A stretch of DNA of 64,000 bases from the NCBI GenBank assembly GCA_017303395.1, contig JAFLBN010000009.1:1-64000 (forward strand), in the 5' to 3' direction. The notes under the pieces are model-generated. The model was not told the origin of the DNA, did no database searches, and was given only the letters and a program-made list of their open reading frames with translations. A program made the position numbers and the translations under genes. This DNA is from Chitinophagales bacterium (lineage in GTDB: Bacteria; Bacteroidota; Bacteroidia; Chitinophagales; Chitinophagaceae). This document shows, in pieces, positions 26,546 through 34,757 of the stretch. Position 1 is the stretch's first letter; every line of letters starts with the position of its first letter.

Positions 26546-27101
26546 ATTCTCTTTTCAGCACTTTTACTACTTCACCTATCGGCAAGCCCATTACATTGTA
26601 GTAGTCGCCGTTTATTTTCTCAATGCCTATCATGCCAATCCATTCCTGTATGGCATACGCACCTGCTTTGTCGTATGGTTTGTAGTTGCTTACATAGTGC
26701 TTTATCTGTTCGCTTGTTAGTGGACGAAAATAAACTTCTGTTACGGTAGAGAAGCTGATTTGTTTTTGTCCTTGCTGCATACAAACACCCGTTACTACTT
26801 CATGTTTTCTGCCAGATAGTTTAGTAAGGATATTAATAGCATCAGCTTCGTCTTTAGGTTTGCCAAGTATTTCATGATCCAGCAATACAACGGTATCAGC
26901 GGCTACTATTATCGCATCGTGCACTTGCTCTTCTATTGCTGCGGCTTTCTTTTTAGCAAGATATTCAGGCACCAGATCGCCCTGCATGCCCGGTGGGTTT
27001 GTTTCGTCAACATCTGCAATGATGATGTCAAATTGCAATTCTGCCAGCTCCATCAATTGTTTGCGGCGTGGAGATTGTGAAGCAAGTATAATCTTATGCA
27101 T
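26532..27101 (-). CDS. maf: Maf family nucleotide pyrophosphatase
   Basis: A 189-residue Maf/HAM1-fold house-cleaning enzyme that hydrolyses non-canonical or specific NTPs (dTTP/UTP in the YhdE subgroup) to the monophosphate. Family motifs are LASQSPRRKQLM at the start, AADTVVLLDHEILGKP in the middle and KAGAYAIQEWIGMIGIEKINGDYYNVMGLP near the end (shown here as its parts: KAGAYAIQ, then GDYYNVMGLP). It overlaps the prenyltransferase gene upstream by 8 bases and would be translated from the same message. Confidence 0.94.
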   Translation of the reverse strand: MHKIILASQSPRRKQLMELAELQFDIIIADVDETNPPGMQGDLVPEYLAKKKAAAIEEQVHDAIIVAADTVVLLDHEILGKPKDEADAINILTKLSGRKHEVVTGVCMQQGQKQISFSTVTEVYFRPLTSEQIKHYVSNYKPYDKAGAYAIQEWIGMIGIEKINGDYYNVMGLPIGEVVKVLKREFTNQ

Positions 27102-28044
27102 GTGCCTGAAAATAGTAGATAATCAATGAACCTATGCCCGATAGCATGATGAATTTCAGCCAGCGGCTCATAGTGTGGTAGTGTACAGATGTAGCCTTTT
27201 TAGGCAGGTAATACATCCATACTATAATAGGTAGTGCAAGTAAAACGATGGTGTATATACCTAACACTATCCAGTTGGCATTGATGAGTTTTACAGCCCC
27301 AACTATCAGCGGTATGATGGCAATAACACCCAACGCCTGAGTAAAACGTACTGAGCGCAGCAACCCCCACTGTATTGGCATGGTAATACAACCTTCCTGC
27401 GCATCGCCTTTAAAATCTTCCATGTCTTTCACTATCTCGCGCATCCACGTGAGGGTAAAAGCAAAGCAGGTATAGATGCCCAATACCCATACAGGGTTTG
27501 GTATCTTATTGGTAGTGGTTGTAATGAATGCAGCTTCGGCAGATAATGCTCGCAGCCCCGGTTCATACAGCATTAGTGTTACGATGGTAAGTGCTGTAAG
27601 TATAGCAACCACAACATTGCCAATCATAAACTGCTTTTTGAAATGGGTAGAGTAGAACCAGAGTAGTATGGTACATGCAAGTTGCAATGCCAGCAGGCTG
27701 TAGTGCCCGGCAGCACGTGCTACATATGCTGCCATAATGAGCGCAGTTACATTCAGCACACTGTGCATCACAATGGCAAACTTTAATGGTATTCTTTTCT
27801 CCAATACCAGTTTCTCAGGCCTGTTGATGATGTCGATTTTGATATCAAAGTAATCGTTGATGATGTAGCCCGCAGCTGCAATGAGTACGGTAGATAACGA
27901 GAGTAAAAGAAAATATTCCGAACTGAGAAGTAGTGGAATATTGCTGTAACCTTTTATTGGCAATATGACACATGCCCAAGCTAGCAATTGTGTAAGGAAT
28001 ACAATCACCAGATTTTTCCACCTTATCAGTTGTAGCCAGTACAT
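27094..28044 (-). CDS. UbiA family prenyltransferase
   Basis: A 316-residue membrane protein with about eight helices. The first aspartate-rich motif is YIINDYFDIKID near residue 62 and the second is MEDFKGDAQEG near residue 210; both bind the Mg-prenyl-diphosphate. The family attaches prenyl chains to quinone, haem or glycerol-phosphate acceptors. Bacteroidota copies beside maf are often labelled geranylgeranylglycerol-phosphate geranylgeranyltransferase, but the acceptor cannot be told here. It lies downstream of pyrE across a long hairpin and overlaps maf. Confidence 0.88.
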   Translation of the reverse strand: MYWLQLIRWKNLVIVFLTQLLAWACVILPIKGYSNIPLLLSSEYFLLLSLSTVLIAAAGYIINDYFDIKIDIINRPEKLVLEKRIPLKFAIVMHSVLNVTALIMAAYVARAAGHYSLLALQLACTILLWFYSTHFKKQFMIGNVVVAILTALTIVTLMLYEPGLRALSAEAAFITTTTNKIPNPVWVLGIYTCFAFTLTWMREIVKDMEDFKGDAQEGCITMPIQWGLLRSVRFTQALGVIAIIPLIVGAVKLINANWIVLGIYTIVLLALPIIVWMYYLPKKATSVHYHTMSRWLKFIMLSGIGSLIIYYFQAHA

Positions 28045-28058
28045 GTGTTTGATGATTT

Positions 28059-28126
28059 GTTGATGTGTCGACTTGTTGAAGATGATCTATTATATATCAA
28101 CTAATCAACAAGTCAACAGATGCAAC
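28059..28126. repeat. Imperfect long inverted repeat between pyrE and prenyltransferase gene
   Basis: GTTGATGTGTCGACTTGTTGA (28059-28079) pairs with the segment 28105-28126 with about 20 of 22 positions matched and a 25-base AT-rich loop. The arms are built from GTTGA/GATGTG-like units, similar in style to the element at 34150-34275. It probably ends or attenuates the pyrE transcript. Confidence 0.55.
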
Positions 28127-28755
28127 TATTTACCCCAGCTTGCAGGGTCTATACGCCATTGTTCGAGCGATGCTTTTTGCTCAGACGCTATCAGTTTTTG
28201 TTCTTCTGCTACTTCCATCAGTGCGTTGTAATTGCTGATGGTATGCAGTGGTACATTTGCTTGTTGGAAGGCTTCTGCCGCTGCATTGAAACCATAGGTA
28301 AACAATGCACACATGCCTATCACCTCACCACCCGCAGCGCGGATAGCATCAACAGCCTGCAGGCTGCTTTTGCCGGTAGATACCAAATCTTCCACCACTA
28401 CCACTTTCTTGCCAGGTTCCATATAACCTTCTATCTGGTTGCCCATGCCGTGTTCTTTAGGCTTACTGCGTACATAGATGAAAGGCAGCTTCAACAAATC
28501 TGCAGCCATAACACCATGTGCTATACCCGCAGTAGCCACACCTGCTATCACTTCTGCATCAGGAAAATGCTCCAGTACCATGTTTGCCAACTCGCTTTTC
28601 ACGAAATCGCGCACATATGGGTAAGACAACACTTTGCGATTATCGCAATATACCGGAGAGTTCCAGCCGGAAGCCCATACGTAAGGCTTTTGCAGGTTTA
28701 TCTGCAATGCTTTAATTTGCAGCAGTTTTTCGGCGAAATGTTTTTGTGTACTCAT
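28126..28755 (-). CDS. pyrE: Orotate phosphoribosyltransferase
   Basis: A 209-residue PRTase that makes OMP from orotate and PRPP in de novo pyrimidine synthesis. The family motifs are VYCDNRKVLSYPYVR near residue 36, GVATAGIAHG near residue 80, KEHGMGNQIEG with the catalytic loop Lys/His, and the PRPP site VVVVEDLVSTGKSS near residue 128. A perfect -7 box TAGGTTTG (28763-28770) ends 7 bases before the ATG, so the message is nearly leaderless. Confidence 0.96.
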   Translation of the reverse strand: MSTQKHFAEKLLQIKALQINLQKPYVWASGWNSPVYCDNRKVLSYPYVRDFVKSELANMVLEHFPDAEVIAGVATAGIAHGVMAADLLKLPFIYVRSKPKEHGMGNQIEGYMEPGKKVVVVEDLVSTGKSSLQAVDAIRAAGGEVIGMCALFTYGFNAAAEAFQQANVPLHTISNYNALMEVAEEQKLIASEQKASLEQWRIDPASWGK

Positions 28756-28762
28756 AACCGCT

Positions 28763-28770
28763 CAAACCTA
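28763..28770 (-). promoter_or_regulatory. -7 promoter box of pyrE
   Basis: The minus strand reads TAGGTTTG, an exact TAnnTTTG box, 7 bases from the pyrE ATG. Confidence 0.6.
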
Positions 28771-28805
28771 CGTCAAATACATAAGTTTACAAACTAAGGC
28801 AGCAG

Positions 28806-29438
28806 ATGTTCACACAAAAAATATACGTTAATAACAAGCCCCTGATACTGACAACAAGCGCCCGCAGCTATGTTGAAAGCCATGCTATAGCAGGGGGGTA
28901 TATGCAATTTGTGGGTGCTTTCAGCCGCAATTTCAGGCTGGCGCTGCAACATCTGGAAAAAGCGGGCACGCTGGGAGCCATTATAGAGGATATTTCGCCC
29001 AATTCTTTGCAGGAGCAATTATATGAGCTATACGAGCCGATAGATGCAGGTGGCGGTGTGGTGATAAATGAAGATGGTGCAGTGCTGATGATATACAGGC
29101 GCGGCAAGTGGGACCTGCCCAAAGGCAAGCGCGATGATGGTGAAGAAATAGCGGAATGTGCGGTGCGCGAAGTGAGTGAAGAAACAGGCCTTACCAAGCT
29201 GAAACTGAAAGATAAAATCTGCGATACTTACCACGTTTATACACAAAACGGACAAAGCCTGCTGAAATGTACATCATGGTACAAGATGCAGGGCAGCAAT
29301 ACAGATACACTGGCCCCACAGGCGGAAGAGAATATTGAAAAAGCAAGCTGGATAGCAGAACGTGATTTGCGTGGTGTGGTTTACAAATCATACGAGGCCA
29401 TCCGCGAAGTGCTTACAGAAGCGGGCTTTAGGTGGTAG
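28806..29438 (+). CDS. Nudix hydrolase
   Basis: A 210-residue protein with an N-terminal extension of about 75 residues and a Nudix domain. The Nudix box GKRDDGEEIAECAVREVSEE continues TGL and fits GX5EX7REUXEEXGU fully, near residues 105-127. The preceding RRGKWDLPKG is the usual substrate-side strand. Nudix enzymes cleave nucleoside diphosphates linked to another moiety; the substrate is unknown. The N-terminal extension (SRNFRLALQHLEKAG) has no recognised domain. It is divergent from pyrE, with 50 bases between starts. Confidence 0.9.
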   Translation: MFTQKIYVNNKPLILTTSARSYVESHAIAGGYMQFVGAFSRNFRLALQHLEKAGTLGAIIEDISPNSLQEQLYELYEPIDAGGGVVINEDGAVLMIYRRGKWDLPKGKRDDGEEIAECAVREVSEETGLTKLKLKDKICDTYHVYTQNGQSLLKCTSWYKMQGSNTDTLAPQAEENIEKASWIAERDLRGVVYKSYEAIREVLTEAGFRW

Positions 29439-29494
29439 TGCTGTCAGGTATACCAAGCTACCACATATTTACAGCACAAGGTTGAATGTTTGAT

Positions 29495-29502
29495 TATTTT
29501 TG
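29495..29502 (+). promoter_or_regulatory. -7 promoter box of YeiH-type gene
   Basis: TATTTTTG is an exact TAnnTTTG box ending 6 bases before the ATG at 29509. It argues that translation starts at this ATG, not at the TTG at 29500, which lies inside the box. Confidence 0.55.
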
Positions 29503-29508
29503 CCATTC

Positions 29509-30441
29509 ATGAACGAACAGGCCCGCAAAGCTATTTACATATTACTCGCTGTATTTACGGTCAGCCCGTGGTGCAGCGCTCCGTTGGCCTTGTTTATGGG
29601 TATTGTTGTAGCATTGGCTATCGGCAATCCATTTACCAAATTTAGTAAAAAAGCATCAGGCTATTTGTTGCGTACCTGCGTAGTGCTACTCGGTTTCGGT
29701 ATGAATTTTAATACAGCCATGGAAGCAGGCAAACAAGGTATTCTGTTTACTGTTGTCTCTATTGCGGGTACGTTAGCACTGGGTTTGTTGTTGGGTAAAT
29801 TGCTAAAGACAGATAAGAAAATATCTGTGCTTGTCTCATCGGGTACGGCAATATGTGGCGGAAGCGCTATAGCTGCGGTATCGCCTGTTGTTGAGGCAGA
29901 GGAGCAACAAATGTCTGTGTCTCTGGGTGTTGTATTTATACTGAATGCTATTGCGCTGTTTATATTTCCTGTTATCGGCCATGCGTTGCATTTATCGCAA
30001 CAACAGTTTGGCGTGTGGAGTGCTATTGCCATACACGATACCAGCTCCGTAGTAGGTGCTGCCGGCGCGTATGGTAAAGAAGCGCTGGGTATTGCAACGA
30101 CCATCAAAATGTTGCGCACGCTATGGATAATACCTGTAGCTATGCTGATAGCTTTTCTTTACAAATCGAAGAATACAAGTATTAAAATTCCTTGGTTCAT
30201 TGGCCTGTACATGCTGGCAATGCTGGTGAATACATATTTCCTGCAATCTGGAGACTTTTCCAACATCATGGTGCGTATCGCCAAGATGGGTTTGCAGCTT
30301 ACGCTTTTCATGATAGGTTCAGGCATGTCTAAACAAGCCATCCGCTCAGTAGGCGCAATGCCTTTTCTGCAGGGTGTATTGCTCTGGCTGGCTATATCAG
30401 CAGGCTCACTGTGGGCTGTAATGTATCTTACTTATCAATAG
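29509..30441 (+). CDS. YeiH/UPF0324 family putative sulfate exporter
   Basis: A 310-residue polytopic membrane protein of the YeiH/PSE family, with about ten helices. Landmarks are LLRTCVVLLGFGMNFNTAME and the conserved SSGTAICGGSAIAAVSPVVE near residue 113, and AIHDTSSVVGAAGAYG near residue 178. The family is described as putative sulfate exporters from genetic context; the substrate here is unknown. ATG at 29509 was chosen because the -7 box 29495-29502 overlaps the earlier TTG. Confidence 0.88.
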   Translation: MNEQARKAIYILLAVFTVSPWCSAPLALFMGIVVALAIGNPFTKFSKKASGYLLRTCVVLLGFGMNFNTAMEAGKQGILFTVVSIAGTLALGLLLGKLLKTDKKISVLVSSGTAICGGSAIAAVSPVVEAEEQQMSVSLGVVFILNAIALFIFPVIGHALHLSQQQFGVWSAIAIHDTSSVVGAAGAYGKEALGIATTIKMLRTLWIIPVAMLIAFLYKSKNTSIKIPWFIGLYMLAMLVNTYFLQSGDFSNIMVRIAKMGLQLTLFMIGSGMSKQAIRSVGAMPFLQGVLLWLAISAGSLWAVMYLTYQ

Positions 30442-30498
30442 GATGCATTTTAACTTAATGTAAGCTATTCCTTAACACCCCCTCAACATTAGCAGGGG

Positions 30499-30506
30499 TA
30501 ATTTTG
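30499..30506 (+). promoter_or_regulatory. -7 promoter box of DUF1232 gene
   Basis: TAATTTTG, an exact TAnnTTTG box, 14 bases before the ATG at 30521. An AAAGGAG ribosome-binding site lies between. Confidence 0.5.
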
Positions 30507-30520
30507 TGTAAAAGGAGCGG

Positions 30521-30832
30521 ATGATGGCGAGGGTTACACAAATAAGGAAATCAGGCAACATACACACAGGTTGGCAGTTGATAAAGAACCGTAAGACCAT
30601 GTGGTGTATGATAAAAGATACATGGAACGGTAGTTATCATATGTCGGGATTGAGCAAGTGGCTGTTGTTGATAGGTGCCATGTACGTGCTGCTCCCTTTC
30701 GATTTTGACTGGATACCGGTGTTAGGTTGGATAGATGATGGTATCATCATCTATCTGCTGATAAAACTATTGCAGAAAGAAACGCAACGCTATGTGCGTG
30801 CTAAGGTAATGGGGAGAAAAGGAGAGTGTTAA
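30521..30832 (+). CDS. DUF1232 (YkvA-like) small membrane protein
   Basis: A 103-residue protein with the DUF1232 core: a hydrophobic helix WLLLIGAMYVLLPFDFDW followed by IPVLGWIDDGIIIYLLI, where the DxxP/WIDD pattern is diagnostic. A basic N-terminus and C-terminus flank it. The family is of unknown function and sits in the inner membrane. AAAGGAG precedes the ATG, one of the few classical ribosome-binding sites in the window. The end overlaps the convergent coaD stop by 4 bases. Confidence 0.82.
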   Translation: MMARVTQIRKSGNIHTGWQLIKNRKTMWCMIKDTWNGSYHMSGLSKWLLLIGAMYVLLPFDFDWIPVLGWIDDGIIIYLLIKLLQKETQRYVRAKVMGRKGEC

Positions 30833-31287
30833 AACTTCACTTCCTTCGGTACTATCTTGCTTACATCGCCGTTGTTGCGTATCACATCGCGTACTATGGT
30901 AGATGATATAGTAGAGTATTCAGGCGCGCATGTCAGGAAGAGCGTTTCAACTTCAGGCATCAGCATGCGGTTCATATCTGCTATCGCTTTCTCATACTCA
31001 AAATCAGATATGTAGCGGATGCCACGTATCATATACTGTGCACCTACTTCTTTACAGAAATTGATGGTAAGGCCCGAATAGCTGGTAACACTTATTTGCG
31101 GATAGTCTTTGAAAATTTCCTCAATCCAGGCTATGCGTTGTTCTATAGTGAACATCGGTGCTTTTTGCGAGTTTTTGCCGATAGCAATAATCATCTTATC
31201 GAACAAAGAAACAGAACGCTTGATGACGTCTACATGCCCGAGTGTAATGGGATCGAACGTGCCGGGAAATAAGCAGATGCGTTGCAT
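30829..31287 (-). CDS. coaD: Phosphopantetheine adenylyltransferase
   Basis: A 152-residue nucleotidyltransferase for the penultimate step of coenzyme A synthesis. It begins RICLFPGTFDPITLGHVDVI with the T/HxGH motif (TLGH), and has GLTINFCKEVGA, IRGIRYISDFEYE and the C-terminal EYSTISSTIVRD that holds ATP. It is the last gene of a DUF3822-rsmD-coaD operon, starting 3 bases after rsmD, an arrangement common in Bacteroidota. Confidence 0.97.
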   Translation of the reverse strand: MQRICLFPGTFDPITLGHVDVIKRSVSLFDKMIIAIGKNSQKAPMFTIEQRIAWIEEIFKDYPQISVTSYSGLTINFCKEVGAQYMIRGIRYISDFEYEKAIADMNRMLMPEVETLFLTCAPEYSTISSTIVRDVIRNNGDVSKIVPKEVKF

Positions 31288-31290
31288 AGT

Positions 31291-31836
31291 CTATTCGCTT
31301 GGTTGTTTGAAGAATGTAAATACGGTTGTCCCGTAGTTTTTCATCCGTATAAAGTTAGGATGTTTTTGATAGTCGTTTCGCTGTGCGTGTTCCTGCACAA
31401 ATATGCCGCCCGGTGCCAGTATGTTTTTCTCAAATACCAGCATCGGTATATCGTCTATATTGTCTAATGCGTATGGTGGGTCTGCAAAGATGAAATCGTA
31501 TTGTTCTGTGCATTTCTGCAAAAACTTAAATACATCTCCGCGTACTATTGTAAACCTTTCTGTGATGCCCAAAGTAGCAGCCGTCTTCTTAATGAAGGTA
31601 AGATTGCCGGGGTCACGTTCTACAAGCGTTATATCCGCTGCTCCGCGCGATGCCAGCTCGTAGCTGATACTGCCTGTACCTGCAAACAGGTCGAGCGCTT
31701 TGACGTTTTCTACATCAATCAGATTATCCAGAATATTAAAAAGAGATTCCTTGGCTACATCTGTTGTAGGACGAGCAGGTGTATTGGTTGGCGGTGTAAA
31801 ACGCCTGCCACTAAACTCGCCACCTACAATGCGCAT
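31291..31836 (-). CDS. rsmD: 16S rRNA (guanine966-N2)-methyltransferase
   Basis: A 181-residue SAM-dependent methyltransferase that modifies G966 of 16S rRNA. It starts MRIVGGEFSGRRFTPP, the RsmD hallmark, with TDVAKESLFNIL, the SAM site LDLFAGTGSISYELASRGA and the catalytic DPPY motif in FIFADPPYAL. Its start overlaps the DUF3822 gene by 13 bases and coaD follows after 3 bases. Confidence 0.96.
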   Translation of the reverse strand: MRIVGGEFSGRRFTPPTNTPARPTTDVAKESLFNILDNLIDVENVKALDLFAGTGSISYELASRGAADITLVERDPGNLTFIKKTAATLGITERFTIVRGDVFKFLQKCTEQYDFIFADPPYALDNIDDIPMLVFEKNILAPGGIFVQEHAQRNDYQKHPNFIRMKNYGTTVFTFFKQPSE

Positions 31837-32666
31837 GCGTATAGCTGTTGTAGTAAGTATATCGTCCCCGTCCAGCTGCGGTCGTTCGATGGTACATTAC
31901 CTGTACCGTCTTTCAGTTCAGGGAAGTATTGAGATAGCTCTGTAACAATACCTGCCAGATTGCGATTGGCATTTGTGCATTGCAGCGCCAGTTCACTTTC
32001 GTGTATGTTGTGGTGCTGACACAGATGTTTTATCTGGTAAGCAATATCTTCTGCTGTTTGGTAATTGAATACCTGATGCCAATGCAGGCTGCGATTCTTG
32101 TATAGTGTTGCAAATACCTGTTCGTTTGTAACAGCGCATTGCAGCGAACACTCAGACTTGAATGGCTTGTAGAATTGATATGCAGAAAACGGCAGTACTT
32201 TCGCTTTGCTGAAGTAGCGGCCTATCAGGCTTTTGATGGCAGCAGGCCATGCATACATGTAGTGTGCTTTGTCTTCGCGAAGGTGGAAGGTGCTCATTAT
32301 TTCGCTCTTCTCAACAAAGTGCAGTTGCCTTACCCATTTGTCTGCTTCCTGTTCTTTAAACAGTATTTCAGGTATCAGCATAGCCTTGTCTGTAGCAACA
32401 AAGGCAGATATTACTTTGTGTGGTGCGTTCAGCAGTTTATCGTTCAGGAATTCGTGTTCAAAGAAATCGATAATCCACGGAGGCAGGCTTTTCTTGTAGT
32501 CGTTGTGGCTTATCATCAGCAAATCGCCCGGCTCGCTGAAGCCTGCGGTTGTGATACTACGAGGTGTCAGCACTATGATAATACGTGCTACCTGCGACAC
32601 AAGGCTATCGCCATTGTGCACCTTATAAATCTGCTGATTGAATCCACTATTTGTAACGTCAGACAT
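31824..32666 (-). CDS. DUF3822 family protein
   Basis: A 280-residue protein from ATG at 32664-32666 (MSDVTNSGFNQQIYKV); a longer form could start with GTG at 32702 but would add an unlikely N-terminus. The length, layout and position in front of rsmD and coaD match DUF3822 proteins of Bacteroidota, which look like an actin/ASKHA-type fold. Recognisable segments are DGDLLMI-like GDLLMISHNDYKKSL, a central variable part and the C-terminal LYKNRSLHWHQVFNYQTAED. Its function is unknown; linkage to rsmD hints at rRNA or CoA-related work, but that is a guess. Confidence 0.72.
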   Translation of the reverse strand: MSDVTNSGFNQQIYKVHNGDSLVSQVARIIIVLTPRSITTAGFSEPGDLLMISHNDYKKSLPPWIIDFFEHEFLNDKLLNAPHKVISAFVATDKAMLIPEILFKEQEADKWVRQLHFVEKSEIMSTFHLREDKAHYMYAWPAAIKSLIGRYFSKAKVLPFSAYQFYKPFKSECSLQCAVTNEQVFATLYKNRSLHWHQVFNYQTAEDIAYQIKHLCQHHNIHESELALQCTNANRNLAGIVTELSQYFPELKDGTGNVPSNDRSWTGTIYLLQQLYACAL

Positions 32667-32814
32667 AGAAAAGCACACAATTATAGGGTAAATTTGCGAC
32701 ACTTACACCATATTGTTTGTATCAAAAGGTGTTTGTATTCCTTTGAAATACTTACGGATATTGTCATAGGGTGAAATAATATTATTTGTAGCTTGTTTTC
32801 AGATATTACAGATT

Positions 32815-34146
32815 GTGCAATTATCAGTTACCAACAGAGGCATTATAAAACTGGCGGCGCCCATATCGCTTGCCATCCTTATTCCGCAACTTAATTTTCT
32901 TACCAATACCGCCTTCCTCGGCAGGCTGGGAGAAAGGGAGTTGGCAGTGAACGGGCTTACGGGGGTGTTCTATCTCATCATGAGTATGATAGGCTATGGA
33001 CTGAACAGTGGTATACAGGCACAGATGGCGCGCCGTGGTGGCGAGGGCGATGATGCAGGGCTTGGTAAAACACTGACCAACGGCCTGATGTTGGGGGTAA
33101 TATCATCTATGGTGCTGATGATGCTTGCTATGTGGCTGGCACCTTTCATCTTTGAACTGAGCCTGCACGAGCAGAGCCATGTGGTAAGCAGTATCAACTA
33201 TCTGTATATACGCATTTGGGGTATACCGTTTCTGTTGCTGGTGCAGTTGATGAATGCATTTTACATTTCTACAGGGCGTTCTAAATTCCTGATGTATGGT
33301 TCGCTGGCAGGTACGGCTACCAATATCATACTCGACTATCTTTTCATATTCGGCAAAGCGGGCTTGCCTGTTATGGGGCTGAATGGTGCTGCACTGGCAT
33401 CTGTAATAGCAGAAGCAGTGTATGCGTTGGTAATGTGTGGCATCTTCTACTTCGGCAGGATGTACAGGCAGTTTCCCGTATTCACAACATCCAATTTCGA
33501 TACGGCACTGGCACGCCGCAGCCTCAATGTATCTGCACCATTAATAGTGCAATACCTCTTCAGCATTGGTGGTTGGCAGGTCTTCTTCATATTTGTAGAG
33601 CATCTGGGGCAGCGGGAGCTGGCAGCATCGCAGATACTGCGTAGTGTGTTTGGTGTGGTGAGTGTGGTAACATGGGCTTTTGCCAGTACCTGCAATACAC
33701 TGGTGAGCAATGTAATAGGGCAGGGCAAGCAAAATGAGGTGATACCTGTAATAACCAAAATAGCCAAGCTGAGCCTGCTGTGTACGGCGGTGATATGTGT
33801 ACCACTGCTGGTGTTTCCTGCAGAGTTTTTGGCACTTTATAGAGACGATGCTTCGCTGATAGCCATGTCTTTGCCAAGCCTGCGCCTGATAGTACTGGCT
33901 ACGCTGATTATGTCGTTATCTACTGTATTGTTCAATGGTGTAGTAGGTACGGGCAATACTATGATAAACCTGTTTATAGAGGTTACCTGTGTAGGCATCT
34001 ACCTGGTATATTGCTACATATTTATAGAGCGTGCAAGGTTGCCACTGGCATGGGCTTGGGGCTCCGAGTTTGTATACTGGACTACACTGTTCATCATCAG
34101 CTTCCTGTACCTGCGTACAGGCCGATGGAAAGGGAAGACTATTTAA
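32815..34146 (+). CDS. MATE family efflux transporter
   Basis: A 443-residue, 12-helix multidrug and toxin extrusion protein (DinF-like branch) that exports cationic compounds by H+ or Na+ antiport. The start is GTG at 32815; the resulting MQLSVTNRGIIKLAAPISLA matches the family N-terminus and the next in-frame ATG lies far inside helix 2. MIGYGLNSGIQAQMARRGGE and the internal repeat around SAPLIVQYLFSIGGWQVFF are typical. A long imperfect inverted repeat follows. Confidence 0.92.
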   Translation: MQLSVTNRGIIKLAAPISLAILIPQLNFLTNTAFLGRLGERELAVNGLTGVFYLIMSMIGYGLNSGIQAQMARRGGEGDDAGLGKTLTNGLMLGVISSMVLMMLAMWLAPFIFELSLHEQSHVVSSINYLYIRIWGIPFLLLVQLMNAFYISTGRSKFLMYGSLAGTATNIILDYLFIFGKAGLPVMGLNGAALASVIAEAVYALVMCGIFYFGRMYRQFPVFTTSNFDTALARRSLNVSAPLIVQYLFSIGGWQVFFIFVEHLGQRELAASQILRSVFGVVSVVTWAFASTCNTLVSNVIGQGKQNEVIPVITKIAKLSLLCTAVICVPLLVFPAEFLALYRDDASLIAMSLPSLRLIVLATLIMSLSTVLFNGVVGTGNTMINLFIEVTCVGIYLVYCYIFIERARLPLAWAWGSEFVYWTTLFIISFLYLRTGRWKGKTI

Positions 34147-34149
34147 TAT

Positions 34150-34275
34150 TAGCTGATTAGCTGATGTGATAATTAGCAGATGATTTCATAATTCAATGGT
34201 CTATTGTATTGTTGGCTGAATTGCTCTGCTAGAGCATCAGCTAGTTAGCTAATCATCACATTAGCCAATCAATTA
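34150..34275. repeat. Long imperfect inverted repeat between MATE and ytxJ genes
   Basis: The left arm (34150-34177, beginning TAGCTGATTAGCTGATG) matches the reverse complement of 34248-34275 at about 23 of 28 positions, with a loop of about 70 bases that can itself fold. The right arm covers the ytxJ stop codon. It lies between two convergent genes and probably works as a two-way transcription end. Its TGATGTG units recall the element at 28059-28126. Confidence 0.55.
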
Positions 34276-34601
34276 CTCGCCTGTTCTACAATTTCATCCA
34301 GATAGATGCCGTTGTGGCTTTCGTCATAGATGCATTCGCCGTTTTTAATAACCAGTACCTGCGGGCTTTCGTGGTGTACATGAAAATCCTCGGCTATTTT
34401 GTTAGATATGTTGCGATGTTGCAACAGGTCGAGATAGTAGAATTTGATACCCTCGGGCTGTGCAGACTTGTCCAGCCTGTTCTTGGCCATCACACTGATG
34501 CTGCAACGGGTGCTGTGTTTAAAGATTACTACAGGTTGTGCCGCGCTTTCCTGTTTGATTGTTTCCAGTTGTGCTTCGTTCGATAAATCAATCCAATTCA
34601 T
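34269..34601 (-). CDS. ytxJ: YtxJ-like monothiol bacilliredoxin
   Basis: A 110-residue thioredoxin-fold protein of the YtxJ/DUF2847 family. The single active-site cysteine is Cys33 in KHSTRCSIS, the TxCxxS pattern of monothiol bacilliredoxins that remove bacillithiol from proteins. The cis-proline segment is HHESPQVLVI. It implies a bacillithiol-using organism, which fits many Bacteroidota. An exact -7 box TAAATTTG (34606-34613) ends 4 bases before the ATG, the clearest leaderless case in the window. Confidence 0.9.
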   Translation of the reverse strand: MNWIDLSNEAQLETIKQESAAQPVVIFKHSTRCSISVMAKNRLDKSAQPEGIKFYYLDLLQHRNISNKIAEDFHVHHESPQVLVIKNGECIYDESHNGIYLDEIVEQASN

Positions 34602-34605
34602 AATG

Positions 34606-34613
34606 CAAATTTA
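34606..34613 (-). promoter_or_regulatory. -7 promoter box of ytxJ
   Basis: The minus strand reads TAAATTTG, an exact TAnnTTTG box, with only 4 bases to the ATG at 34599-34601. Transcription must begin at or very near the start codon. Confidence 0.6.
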
Positions 34614-34757
34614 CGCTGTAGCCGATTAGCAGCCTTGCTGATTACTTAATTCGGATATAGGGTTTTTTTATAGCGTTTTATCAATCTACCTGTCAACTAT
34701 TCAGCGAATCGACCATTAATTACTACTTTCGCCGCTGAGAAATATCCATTATAGTAT

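Noticed and set aside
31824..32702. GTG start at 32702 for the DUF3822 gene
   Set aside because: It would add 12 residues unlike the family; ATG at 32666 fits better.
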